Shown here piece by piece: positions 1 to 7,748 of a stretch of DNA of 43,732 bases (position 1 is its first letter; each line of letters starts with the position of its first letter). The position numbers and the translations under genes are program-made. The notes under the pieces were generated by a model that made no database searches, was not told where the DNA came from, and saw nothing but the letters and a program-made list of their open reading frames with translations. The DNA lies in assembly GCF_016786325.1 (NCBI RefSeq), contig NZ_JADWYU010000150.1, positions 1-43,732 of the forward strand. Reading direction: 5' to 3'. Origin of the DNA: Frankia nepalensis (GTDB lineage Bacteria > Actinomycetota > Actinomycetes > Frankiales > Frankiaceae).

Positions 1-67
1 GCGTGTTGCTCCTCTGCGCGGCCGTCGCAGGCCAGGTCTCGTCCCCGTCCGGCCGCAGCTGTTGGGG

Positions 68-349
68 TCAGGCTCGGGACCCACCGACGGTCAGCCGGCG
101 TGACAGCAGACCGAGGAGGAGTACGGCCGTCGCGACGGGCAGCGCACGCCTGGCGAGCGGCGGCGCGATCGTGCCGAGCAGGTTGGCGGCGGTGGCTGGC
201 GCATGTTCGCCGCCGGACGGTGCGCCCCTGCCTCCCACCGCGAGCAACTGGGCGCGCGGCAGGCACGGCGCGATCCATTCGAGATCGGTCGGGACGTCCC
301 ACGCGCGGTTGATGGGCACGGCCAGGCGGAACTCGTTGACCAGATCCAT
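68..349 (-). pseudogene. CoxG/SRPBCC family remnant with internal deletion
   Basis: The 93-residue frame starts exactly like CoxG-type SRPBCC proteins (MDLVNEFRLAVPINRAWDV, then a degraded LxxIAPCLPxAQL motif). At about residue 42 it jumps to a typical CoxG C-terminus: LLGTIAPP, a conserved-looking hydrophobic segment and a basic tail. Intact members have roughly 200 residues or more, so most of the lipid/ligand-binding fold is missing while the frame is kept. A good ribosome site (GGAAGGAG) precedes the ATG. It is transcribed divergently from the MarR gene. CoxG proteins are membrane-associated factors first known from CO dehydrogenase maturation. This remnant cannot form the fold and is probably a decaying gene, although a short membrane peptide could still be made. 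Confidence 0.6.
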
Positions 350-509
350 CCCGCGGCTCCTTCCGGGAAGTCAGCACTCAGGCCGTCCGGCGCTCGGGTC
401 GACAGAGATGGTTGCCACCGCGGGTGGCCACGTCCGGCCGTGCCTGGCTGGCGTACCGGGGGACGGGTTGCCCACCCGAGAGGCCGGCGAAGTCCATTGC
501 CTCATCAAT

Positions 510-522
510 ATAGGGACTCTAT
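510..522. promoter_or_regulatory. short imperfect palindrome overlapping the MarR start
   Basis: ATAG-GGACT-CTAT overlaps the proposed MarR start codon at 521. It resembles the two longer TATAGA-N4-TCTATA sites at 2775 and 13797 but its half sites are one base closer. It could be an autoregulatory MarR operator; the match is weak and this is inference. Confidence 0.3.
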
Positions 523-1015
523 GCTTCTCGGCATGAGCCCGCACGCGAACGAGCACTCCAGCGACCTGGAGGGGGGTCTGATCGAGGTTGGTGAGGCGCT
601 GCACCACCTGCTCACCGCCGCCGTGCGTCAGCAGCCGAGGGAGATCAGCCTGACGGCCGCGTCGACGCTGGCCACGATCGAGCGGACCGGGCCGCGTCGC
701 GTCACGGACCTGGCCGTCACCGAGCGGATCACCCAGCCCTCGATGACCGCGCTCGTGACGACCCTGGTGCGCGCCGGCCTGGCCGAGCGCCGGCCGGACC
801 CGCAGGACCAACGTGTGGTGTTGGTGGCGTTGACGCCGGCGGGGGCACGGTACCTGCTGGCTCGTCGCCGCGCGGGCGCGGAGGCGTTCGCCCGGCTGGT
901 CGAGAAGCTTCCGCCTGCTGACGTGGCCGCCCTGCGAGCGGCGGCGCCGGCACTGCGGCACCTGCATGACCTGGATGAGGAACAGCGAACCCGGGCTGTT
1001 GTTGGCGATCCGTAG
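521..1015 (+). CDS. MarR-family transcriptional regulator
   Basis: A 164-residue protein with the MarR winged-helix layout. An N-terminal dimerisation helix (about residues 13-35) is followed by a helix-turn-helix containing LAVTERITQPSMTALVTTL. The wing contains the family signature DPQDQRVVLVALTPAG, and a C-terminal helix follows. MarR proteins usually repress neighbouring catabolic genes and release DNA on binding an aromatic or acyl ligand. I chose the ATG at 521; the ATG at 533 is an alternative, and neither has a strong ribosome site. A short palindrome overlaps the start. It lies between the divergent CoxG remnant and an aldehyde dehydrogenase gene, which are its likely targets. Confidence 0.85.
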   Translation: MLLGMSPHANEHSSDLEGGLIEVGEALHHLLTAAVRQQPREISLTAASTLATIERTGPRRVTDLAVTERITQPSMTALVTTLVRAGLAERRPDPQDQRVVLVALTPAGARYLLARRRAGAEAFARLVEKLPPADVAALRAAAPALRHLHDLDEEQRTRAVVGDP

Positions 1016-1110
1016 CCACGGACGACGCCGGGTTCTGGCGCCAGGCGCCGGGATCGCACCCGGCCGCGCGGATGACAGTCGACTCTCCTCGATGGCAGAA
1101 AGGACGAACG

Positions 1111-2556
1111 ATGGTGGAACTGGTGGAGTACCGGAACCTCATCGGCGGCGAGTTACGCCAGGCGGCGTCCGGGCAGTTCCTTGACGCGGTGAATCCAGCC
1201 ACGGGCGAGGTGTTCGCCCGGGTTCCCGCGGGCGAGGGGGCTGACGTGGACGCCGCCGTCGCGGCCGCGCGCACCGCGTTCCCAGCTTGGTCGGCGCTCA
1301 CGGCAGACCAGCGCGCGGCCTACCTGCGCAAGGTCGCGGCCCTCTTCACCGAGTACGGCGACGAGTTGGGACGACTGGAGACCGTCGACAACGGCCGCAT
1401 CGTCCGGGAGAACGTCCCGCGCAACGGCCCAGGAATGACGGCGATGTGGACCCTGGCAGCGAGCCAGACGCTGGAGGCGGCCACAGGCCAGACGGTCGTG
1501 CTGGGCCCGAATCGCCTGGGACTGACCCGGCGGGAGCCGTATGGCGTCATCGCCGCCATCATTCCCTGGAACGCGCCGATCTCGATGTTGTCGGCCAAGG
1601 CCGCGTTCGCGCTCGCGGCCGGGAACACCGTCGTCGTCAAGCCCGCGGAGCAGGCGAGCGTGTCGGTACTGCGGCTGGGTGAACTGCTCGCCGATGTGCT
1701 CCCACCAGGGGTCCTGAACATCGTCTCGGGCCTCGGCCGGGATGCCGGTGAGCACCTCGTCCGGCACCCGGGCATCAGCAAGATCACCATGACTGGGTCG
1801 TCGGAGACCGGGCGGGCCATCCAGCGCGCCGCCGCCGACACGCTCACACCCTCCATCTTCGAGCTCGGCGGAAAATCTCCGAACATCATCTTCGCGGACG
1901 CCGATCTCGAGGCCGCAGCGAACGGCGCCACGGTCACCTCGGTCTTCACTGGCAACGCGGGGCAGGTGTGCGTGGCCGGCTCGCGCATCCTGGTGCAGCG
2001 TCCGATCCTCGCCGAGATGCTCGGGCGCATCCGCGCGATCGCCGAGAAGGTGGTGCTCGGGGACCCGCTCGACCCCGCGACGACGATGGGCCCGATCATC
2101 TCCCGGGCGCAGTACGACCGCGTCGTGGGATACCTGGAGACCGGGGCCAAGGAAGCCGAGCTCGTCTTCGGCGGCCGTCATGGCGCCGAGGTCGTCCCCA
2201 GCCTGCCAGGCGGCTACTGGGTCGAGCCCACCCTCTTCCTGTCCGAGGACAACTCGCCACGCATCTGCCAGGAAGAGATCTTCGGACCGGTGGCTGTGGT
2301 GATTCCCTTCGACACCGATGACGAGGCGCTCGCGATCGCGAACGACTCGCGCTACGGTCTCGCCGCCGGGGTGTGGACGCGCGATCTCGCTCGGGTGCAC
2401 CGATTCCTGCGTGACCTCGACTCCGGCAACGTCTGGGTCAACATCTATCGCCAGACAGGGCAGGAGCTGCCGTTCGGCGGGATCAAGGACAGCGGGTACG
2501 GCCACGACCGCGTCCTGGAGTTCACCCGCGAGAAGTCGGCCGTCATCGCGACCTGA
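1111..2556 (+). CDS. NAD(P)-dependent aldehyde dehydrogenase
   Basis: A 481-residue protein of the aldehyde dehydrogenase superfamily, close to the usual 480-500 residues. Visible motifs are the cofactor-site stretch PWNAPI, the general-base motif FELGGKSPN (Glu251) and the nucleophile in GQVCVAGSR (Cys287). The late EEIFGPV and LPFGGIKDSGYG motifs are also present. It should oxidise an aldehyde to an acid in the cytosol. The ATG at 1111 is preferred over the one at 1072 because AAAGGACG lies just before it and the family N-terminus (YRNLIGGE) follows. The GGIKDSGYG ending is typical of betaine-aldehyde/hydroxymuconic-semialdehyde-like members, but the substrate is not readable. It follows the MarR gene in the same direction. 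Confidence 0.92.
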   Translation: MVELVEYRNLIGGELRQAASGQFLDAVNPATGEVFARVPAGEGADVDAAVAAARTAFPAWSALTADQRAAYLRKVAALFTEYGDELGRLETVDNGRIVRENVPRNGPGMTAMWTLAASQTLEAATGQTVVLGPNRLGLTRREPYGVIAAIIPWNAPISMLSAKAAFALAAGNTVVVKPAEQASVSVLRLGELLADVLPPGVLNIVSGLGRDAGEHLVRHPGISKITMTGSSETGRAIQRAAADTLTPSIFELGGKSPNIIFADADLEAAANGATVTSVFTGNAGQVCVAGSRILVQRPILAEMLGRIRAIAEKVVLGDPLDPATTMGPIISRAQYDRVVGYLETGAKEAELVFGGRHGAEVVPSLPGGYWVEPTLFLSEDNSPRICQEEIFGPVAVVIPFDTDDEALAIANDSRYGLAAGVWTRDLARVHRFLRDLDSGNVWVNIYRQTGQELPFGGIKDSGYGHDRVLEFTREKSAVIAT

Positions 2557-2637
2557 CCCGACCTGACCGTGCCGGCCGCCTTGGACATGGGCGCCCGGCC
2601 GCCAGCCTGAGGCTGTCAACATGCCCGCCAGGGAATC

Positions 2638-2656
2638 GTGCCGGGAAAAACGGCAC
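2638..2656 (+). terminator. weak candidate terminator hairpin
   Basis: GTGCCG and CGGCAC can pair around a 7-base A-rich loop. There is no T tract, so this is only a candidate 3' end for the aldehyde dehydrogenase transcript. Confidence 0.25.
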
Positions 2657-2774
2657 TACCCGACCGGAGTCGTTTTCCGCGCGCCGTGCGCCGTGCGCCT
2701 GACGGCCCTTGAAAATCTCTCCCGAAGCCCGCGCCGACGGATTCGGTGCTGGACACGCCGCCCGCGCCTCGCTA

Positions 2775-2796
2775 ATATATAGAGCGTTCTATATAT
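2775..2796. promoter_or_regulatory. 22-bp AT-rich palindromic operator (site A)
   Basis: ATATATAGA and TCTATATAT are exact reverse complements around a 4-base GCGT centre, in otherwise very GC-rich DNA. The left arm also reads as a -10-like TAATAT. It lies about 74 bases before the StrR-like regulator. The same TAGA-N4-TCTA core recurs at 13797-13816 before the amidohydrolase run, suggesting one regulator serves both. The binding protein is unknown; the nearby MarR and GntR proteins are candidates. Confidence 0.6.
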
Positions 2797-2869
2797 CTTC
2801 CCCAGTGGGTGCTAGCCGCCGTCGGCGGTCCTGACGCGCGGCTTCGGAGTACCTGCATGGAGGTGTCCA

Positions 2870-3865
2870 ATGTCGGATGTCGTCAATGTCTGTGAGGTCG
2901 CGGCGCCGGACGGCGAGTCCTCGGTCACGACGGTGCGCCTCGAGCTCCGGAGCTTACGCCCCGGGCCAAGAGTGCGCCTCGGGCGTATCAACCGGAGCTA
3001 CGTCGAAGAACTCACGCAGTGCGGCGGCGGTTGGCCGCCGATCCTGGTCAGACGCGCGGACAACACCATTGTCGATGGTGTCTACCGGTACCTCGCCGCC
3101 CGCGAGCTGGGCCACGCCGACATCGAGTGCCTCTATTACGATGGCGAGTCGGGCCCGGCATTTCTTGAAGCGTTGCGGCTGAACCTTCGCCACGGGCTCC
3201 CACTGTCGCTGCGTGAACGTGAAGCCGCCGCGCGGCGAGTGTTGAGATTCTATCCGGACTGGTCGGACCGCCGGCTCGGTGAGGTATGCGGACTGGCACC
3301 GGGAACGATCGGGCGGTTACGCGGCAGCGACGAGCGCGCACCTGGGGAGAACGAGCAGGTGAACGCCCGGGTGGGCCGCGACGGAAAACGCTATCCCACC
3401 GACCCCGGAGCGTCCAGGGAACGCATCATCAGACTTCTTCGCGAGGAGCCGGACAGGTCGCTGCGCAGCGTGGCGCAGGCCACAGGGACCTCGCCGGCGA
3501 CGGTCCGGGCGGTGAAGGCCGGGCTGGCGAGACCCGCGCAGGCCCTGCCCTCACCGGCCATTCCACCTGTGGCCCGGGCCGCCGTGGCGCAGCCCTCGGT
3601 CACGCTGGTCAAAGACCCTTCGGACGCCGCGGCGTCGCGGACGGATGCCCCCGCCGCGTCGACCGCCGCCGACGACGCGGCGTTCGCCCGCTGGTTCGCG
3701 CGGACGGACATCACCGACGACTGGCGCGACCTGGTGCCGAACGTTCCCGCCACCGCGGCCTTCCAGGTCCTGGACGAAGCCCGCCGGCGGGCGCGGTTGT
3801 GGCTGGAGTTCGCCTCGGCGCTGGAGTCGCGCGCCCGGCCTGCCCAGGTACGACTCGGCGCCTGA
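2870..3865 (+). CDS. StrR-like regulator with ParB N-terminal domain
   Basis: A 331-residue protein. Residues of about 20-115 form a ParB/Srx-like domain, including IVDGVYRYLAARELG and LNLRHGLPLSLREREAAA. A helix-turn-helix follows (RLGEVCGLAPGTIGRL), and a second helix-turn-helix lies near residues 185-215 (SLRSVAQATGTSPATVRAV). The linker is Ala/Pro rich and the C-terminus is helical. This architecture matches StrR/NovG-type activators of antibiotic clusters rather than chromosome-partition ParB: no parA or parS cluster is nearby. The ATG is preceded by GGAGGTG. It probably activates a neighbouring operon. Its presence beside catabolic genes, with no biosynthetic genes in the window, is unusual. 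Confidence 0.8.
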   Translation: MSDVVNVCEVAAPDGESSVTTVRLELRSLRPGPRVRLGRINRSYVEELTQCGGGWPPILVRRADNTIVDGVYRYLAARELGHADIECLYYDGESGPAFLEALRLNLRHGLPLSLREREAAARRVLRFYPDWSDRRLGEVCGLAPGTIGRLRGSDERAPGENEQVNARVGRDGKRYPTDPGASRERIIRLLREEPDRSLRSVAQATGTSPATVRAVKAGLARPAQALPSPAIPPVARAAVAQPSVTLVKDPSDAAASRTDAPAASTAADDAAFARWFARTDITDDWRDLVPNVPATAAFQVLDEARRRARLWLEFASALESRARPAQVRLGA

Positions 3866-4339
3866 GTGCCAGGCGGGCATCGTCGTCGACGGCGTCGGGC
3901 CCGGTCGAACGGGCGACTGCCGCCGCCCACAGGCGCGTTGGTGTTGACCCGGCGGAGGCCCGCACGCCGGTACCCGGCCAGCGCGGGTCGGGTGGGCGAG
4001 GAGCGGCATACGCCCAAGACAAGGAGGTGACGACGAGCGCGGCCCCGGCCCGCCGGGTGGGCGCGTCGGCCAGCCGCAAGGAGGACCGACGGCTGTCGAC
4101 CGGCCCTGGCTGCCACGCCGGCGACCTGACGCTCCCGGGCATGCCGCGCGGCGCGTTTCCGCGTAGCCACGTCACCAGGACGCCCCTGGGACCCAGGACG
4201 TCCACCAGCTCCTCGTCGAAGCCGGGGTCGCCTGAACGACCCGGCGGCCTCGCGCGACCAGCGTGATCCACGACAGCCCAGGCCGCCCGCGCACGCGGGC
4301 GGCCGGATTCCAGCGACAACGGCAGGAAGTGACCTCGAC
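3866..4339. other. 474-base region without a convincing gene
   Basis: Frames are open on both strands because of the high GC content. None has a family-like protein, a good start and a ribosome site together. The only clear structure is the hairpin at 4281-4304. The region could hold the 3' untranslated part of the StrR-like gene and the promoter of the acyl-CoA dehydrogenase run. Confidence 0.55.
4281..4304 (+). terminator. 11-bp hairpin before the first acyl-CoA dehydrogenase
   Basis: GGCCGCCCGCG and CGCGGGCGGCC pair exactly around a 2-base centre (4 unpaired bases in practice). It sits 35 bases upstream of the start codon at 4340. It may end the upstream transcript or act as an attenuator in the leader. 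It has no T tract, as is common in actinobacteria. Confidence 0.45.
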
Positions 4340-5470
4340 ATGGACCTGGGGTTCAGCGACGAGCAGGACATGCTCCGCAAGGTGGCGCGGGACTTCCTGG
4401 CGAAGGAGTGCCCCGAAGCACTGGTCGCCGCCATGGAGACCGACGCGTTGGGATATAGCCCCGACCTGTGGGCGAGGATGGCGGAACTCGGGTGGCAGGG
4501 CCTGGCGATCCCCGAACAGTACGGGGGCTCGGGACTCGGTATCCAGGACCTCGCGGTGCTGCTGGAGGAGTTCGGGCGTGCCCTGGTGCCGGGGCCGTTC
4601 CTATCGACCGTCGTGCACGTCGGCACGGCTCTGCTGCTCGGCGGCAGCGACGACCAGAAGCGCGAGTACCTGCCGCGGCTGGTCAGCGGCGAGCTCGTCG
4701 GCGGCGTCGCCTATCTGGAGGCCTCGGGCCAGCTGCGGCCGGAGGGTGTCCAGCTGGCGGCGACCCCCGACGGCGATGGCTACGTCCTCGACGGCACCAA
4801 GCTGTTCGTCGAGAACGCGGCCGCCGCGAACCTGCTGGTGGTAGCCGCCCGCACCGGTGGAGTGGGAGCCGACGGTCTGTCGCTGTTCCTCGTCGACCCG
4901 ACGATCCCCGGCGTCGCGGTCACCCCGCTGGAGACGCTCGCCGGGGACAAGCAGGCCGAGGTGGCGCTGAGCGGTGTCCGCGTGCCCGCGTCGGCCCTGT
5001 TGGGCGGCGAGGGCCAAGGCGGGCAGGTGCTGGCTCGGGTCCAGCTCGCCGCGGCCGTGGCGGAGTGCGCCTATCTCGTCGGGCTCGTCGCCCAGGACCT
5101 GGACATCACCGTCGACTACGTCAAGCACCGGGAGCAGTTCGGCCGGCCGATCGGCGGCTTCCAGGCTGTGGCGCACAAGGCAGCGGACATGGTGATCGAC
5201 GTGGACGCCTGCAGGTTCGTCATGTACCGCGCCGCGTGGGCGCTCGACGAGGATGAGCCGGACGCCGCCTTCCACGTGAGCGTGGCGAAGAGCTTCATCA
5301 GCGAGGCCAGCCTGCGGGTGGTCTCCCACGGCCAGCAGCTGCACGGCGGCATCGGGTTCACCCGAGAGTACAAGATCCACCGGTATTTCCTGCGGCAGAA
5401 GGCCGGGGAGCTGAGGTGGGGCGACGGCGACTTCCACCGGGCACGGGTCGCGGACGCGCTTGGCATCTAG
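4340..5470 (+). CDS. acyl-CoA dehydrogenase family protein, possible non-catalytic subunit
   Basis: A 376-residue FAD-binding acyl-CoA dehydrogenase fold: helical N-terminus starting LGFSDEQDMLRKVARDFL, a middle beta domain, and a C-terminal helical domain with HREQFGRPIGGFQAVAHKAADM and HGGIGFTREY. The usual catalytic Glu in a YEGTxEIQR-like motif is absent; the sequence continues RQKAGELRWGDGDFHR. The alternative helix-G Glu is also not visible, as that stretch reads LARVQLAAA. In actinobacterial heteromeric enzymes such as ChsE1-ChsE2, one subunit lacks the base. The dehydrogenase at 8951 or 11567 could be its partner. AGGAAG precedes the ATG. It is the first gene of the 4340-12760 run. 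Confidence 0.88.
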   Translation: MDLGFSDEQDMLRKVARDFLAKECPEALVAAMETDALGYSPDLWARMAELGWQGLAIPEQYGGSGLGIQDLAVLLEEFGRALVPGPFLSTVVHVGTALLLGGSDDQKREYLPRLVSGELVGGVAYLEASGQLRPEGVQLAATPDGDGYVLDGTKLFVENAAAANLLVVAARTGGVGADGLSLFLVDPTIPGVAVTPLETLAGDKQAEVALSGVRVPASALLGGEGQGGQVLARVQLAAAVAECAYLVGLVAQDLDITVDYVKHREQFGRPIGGFQAVAHKAADMVIDVDACRFVMYRAAWALDEDEPDAAFHVSVAKSFISEASLRVVSHGQQLHGGIGFTREYKIHRYFLRQKAGELRWGDGDFHRARVADALGI

Positions 5471-5543
5471 GCCTGGTACCGCTCGCCTGGAACCTGCCCA
5501 GGCCTGGCCCCGTCGGCGCCCCAGCCAGAGGAGAAACCCGAAG

Positions 5544-6035
5544 ATGACCTACCCGCCGATGCCGCGGCTCACGGGCCTTACCCGGTTCTTCTGGGAAGGC
5601 GCGGCGCGGCGCTCGCTACTTATCCTGCGGTGCCAGGAATGCGGATACTACACACACCCGCCACGCCCGGTATGTCGTAGCTGCCTTTCCATGGAACTCG
5701 CTCCCGAGGAGGTCTCCGGCCGAGGCGCGATCTACATGTACACGGTCGCGGTCACGGCCTTCCATCCGTTCTGGAAGGACAAGGTCCCCTACACCATCGC
5801 GGTCGTCGAGCTGGCCGAGCAGCCGGGCCTCGGCGTCACGACGAACATCGTCGACTGTCCCGAAAAGCTGCTGCGCGTGGGGCTCCCGGTCGAGGCCACA
5901 TTCGTCGAGACGGCACCCGGACTGACGCTGCCCATGTTCAGGCCAGCCATCCGGGCCACCGGTCCGCGCGCCGCCAGCGAGGTCGTGGACCGGTCAGAAG
6001 ACAGTGCGCGTCCGGCCGCCACGGCCGGCCGGTGA
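5544..6035 (+). CDS. DUF35 OB-fold/zinc-ribbon protein (aldolase partner 1)
   Basis: A 163-residue protein with a rubredoxin-like zinc ribbon of four Cys (C-x2-C-x10-C-x2-C, from CQECGYY) followed by an OB-fold (from GRGAIYMYTVAV). DUF35 proteins bind acyl-CoA and partner with thiolase-like proteins. In steroid side-chain breakdown the DUF35 part of ChsH2 is needed for Ltp2 aldolase activity. The start at 5544 is set by AGAGGAGAAA just upstream. The thiolase-like gene begins 25 bases after the stop. The last 25 residues are an Ala/Arg/Ser-rich tail beyond the fold. Confidence 0.9.
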   Translation: MTYPPMPRLTGLTRFFWEGAARRSLLILRCQECGYYTHPPRPVCRSCLSMELAPEEVSGRGAIYMYTVAVTAFHPFWKDKVPYTIAVVELAEQPGLGVTTNIVDCPEKLLRVGLPVEATFVETAPGLTLPMFRPAIRATGPRAASEVVDRSEDSARPAATAGR

Positions 6036-6060
6036 AGAACGGTCAGGAGGCAGAGCGCCA

Positions 6061-7239
6061 GTGACGAACGACCGCGTGGCGATCGTCGGGGTGGGGTACT
6101 CGACGACGGGCCGGCGCACCGGGCTCAGCTCGCGCCAGCTGGCCGTCCAGGCAGGCAAGGCCGCGCTCGAGGACGCCGGGATGACTCCCGCGGACGTGGA
6201 CGGCGTGACGCTGTCCTGGGACGTCGCCGGACCGGAACCGGAGGGCCTGGAGCCCGTCAACTCGGACGACGCCGCCCACATGCTGGGCATCGACCCGCTG
6301 CACGTGAGCTCCTCGGGCGGCGGGATCGTCTTCGCGCACCCCGCGCGCGAGGCGATCGCCGCCGTCAGGTCGGGCCAGTGCCACACCGCCATCGCCTTCC
6401 GGGTGATCAACCAGCGGCTGAGCGTTCCGGACCTCATGTCCCAGGAGGCACCAGAGTCCGAGCTGGTGCCCGACCACTGGACCGACCCGCAGTTCGCCCG
6501 GCCGTTCGGCCAGGTCCTGCCCGTGCAGTGGCCCGGTGCCCTCACGGCGCAGCGCCACATGGATCTCTACGGCACGACGGAGGAACAGTTCGGAACGCAT
6601 GTGATCAACCAGCGTCACAACGCCTCGCTGAATCCCGAGGCAATCCTGCGTGATCCGATGACACTGGACGACTACTTCGCGAGCCGGTATATCAGCAAGC
6701 CATTGCGCCTGTTCGACTGCGACTACCCGGTGGACTCGGGCTCGGCGGTCATCTTCACCACCGAAGAGCGCGCGCGTGACTTCCGCCAGAAGCCGGTGTT
6801 CGTCGACGCGGCGGCGTTCGCGCTCTCCTGGAAGCCGCGTACCGCGGGGCCGGAAAGCATGGTCTTCACCTGGAACTCGCCGGGCGCCACGGCAGAGCAC
6901 CTCTGGAAGCAGACCGACCTGCGGCCGGGCGACGTCGACACCGTCCAGTTCTACGACGGCTTCACCATCTGGCCGATGATGTGGCTCGAGGCGCTCGGGT
7001 TCTGCGGTCCGGGCGAGTCGGGCCCGCTCATCCAGTCCGGCGCGACCCGGCTGGGCGGTTCGATCCCGCTCAACACCGACGGCGGGGCCTGCAACATGGG
7101 CCGCCGGCACGGCGCGAACTTCTGCATCGAGGCCGTGCGCCAGCTTCGCGGCCAGTGCGGTGACCGGCAGGTCCCCGACGCCAAGGTCGCGCTGTGGACC
7201 AACGCCTACTACTGGGCCTGCCTGCTCACCGCGGACTGA
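6061..7239 (+). CDS. thiolase-like lipid-transfer protein, probable Ltp2-type aldolase 1
   Basis: A 392-residue thiolase-fold protein of the SCP2-thiolase/lipid-transfer group. It starts VTNDRVAIVGVGYS from GTG, with GGAGG upstream. The thiolase nucleophilic Cys is missing: the matching loop reads HVSSSGGGIVFAH. A YDGF motif (Tyr298) precedes the conserved GESGPL, and the late GGACNMGRRHG loop replaces the thiolase GHPxGxxG. These traits match Ltp2 retro-aldolases, which cleave beta-hydroxy side-chain CoA esters using Tyr residues, more than beta-ketothiolases. The DUF35 gene directly before it supplies the expected partner. A degradative aldol cleavage of an acyl-CoA is the likely reaction. 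Confidence 0.85.
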   Translation: MTNDRVAIVGVGYSTTGRRTGLSSRQLAVQAGKAALEDAGMTPADVDGVTLSWDVAGPEPEGLEPVNSDDAAHMLGIDPLHVSSSGGGIVFAHPAREAIAAVRSGQCHTAIAFRVINQRLSVPDLMSQEAPESELVPDHWTDPQFARPFGQVLPVQWPGALTAQRHMDLYGTTEEQFGTHVINQRHNASLNPEAILRDPMTLDDYFASRYISKPLRLFDCDYPVDSGSAVIFTTEERARDFRQKPVFVDAAAFALSWKPRTAGPESMVFTWNSPGATAEHLWKQTDLRPGDVDTVQFYDGFTIWPMMWLEALGFCGPGESGPLIQSGATRLGGSIPLNTDGGACNMGRRHGANFCIEAVRQLRGQCGDRQVPDAKVALWTNAYYWACLLTAD

Positions 7240-7325
7240 CCGCCCTCCCGTTCCATGACCTGATTCCCCGCCCAAACCACCCGGAGCGGCTCTGTGAACC
7301 GCGCCGGCCAGCCGATGGAGGCGAC

Positions 7326-7748
7326 TTGGCTACGTCGTCGTCGAGGCTCCTCCCGGAGCCGACTCCGGAGACCGCCCCCTTCTGGGAAGGCTGCCGGCGC
7401 CACGAGTTGCGTATCCAGCGATGCAACGACTGCGACCGGTTCTACTTCTACCCACGACCGTACTGTCCGCACTGCCTTTCCGACGACACAGAGTGGATGA
7501 CCGTGTCTGGCGAGGGAATCCTGCGGACCTACGTGATCAACCATCGGCCCATGCCCGGTTTCGCGGGTGAGGCGCCCTATGTGACCGCGATCGTGGAGCT
7601 CGCCGAGGGGCCGCGACTGATGACCAACCTCGTCAACGTCGAGCCCGTGCCCGCGAACCTGCCGGTCGGACTGGCGGTGACAGTCGTCTTCGACGACGTC
7701 ACCGACACCGTCACGCTGCCCCGGTTCCAGCCGAAAGACAGGCGGTGA
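7326..7748 (+). CDS. DUF35 OB-fold/zinc-ribbon protein (aldolase partner 2)
   Basis: A 140-residue protein with the zinc ribbon C-x2-C-x10-C-x2-C (CNDCDRFYFYPRPYCPHC) and the OB-fold that follows. The TTG at 7326 is the best start because GGAGG lies four bases before it; longer readings add a low-complexity, unconserved stretch. Its stop overlaps the GTG of the next gene (GTGA, 7745-7748), so the two are probably translated together and form one complex. It is the second of three such pairs in the window and diverges clearly from the first. Confidence 0.88.
   Translation: MATSSSRLLPEPTPETAPFWEGCRRHELRIQRCNDCDRFYFYPRPYCPHCLSDDTEWMTVSGEGILRTYVINHRPMPGFAGEAPYVTAIVELAEGPRLMTNLVNVEPVPANLPVGLAVTVVFDDVTDTVTLPRFQPKDRR

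Larger units (their letters stand above)
2557..2869. other. intergenic region with operator and weak hairpin
   Basis: These 313 bases hold no convincing gene. A 6-bp hairpin (GTGCCG/CGGCAC, 2638-2656) follows the aldehyde dehydrogenase and may be a weak terminator. A near-perfect AT-rich palindrome lies at 2775-2796. Directly upstream of the next gene is GGAGGTG. Confidence 0.6.

Noticed and set aside
3-536. Long plus-strand frame at the left edge
   Set aside because: It has no family features and covers the CoxG remnant on the other strand.
1153-2622. 489-residue minus-strand frame over the aldehyde dehydrogenase
   Set aside because: Mirror frame of a clear gene; composition is Arg/Gly/His-rich with no recognisable motif.
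3711-4319. Minus-strand frame in the 3866-4339 gap
   Set aside because: It overlaps the StrR-like gene, starts at TTG without a ribosome site and has no family motif.
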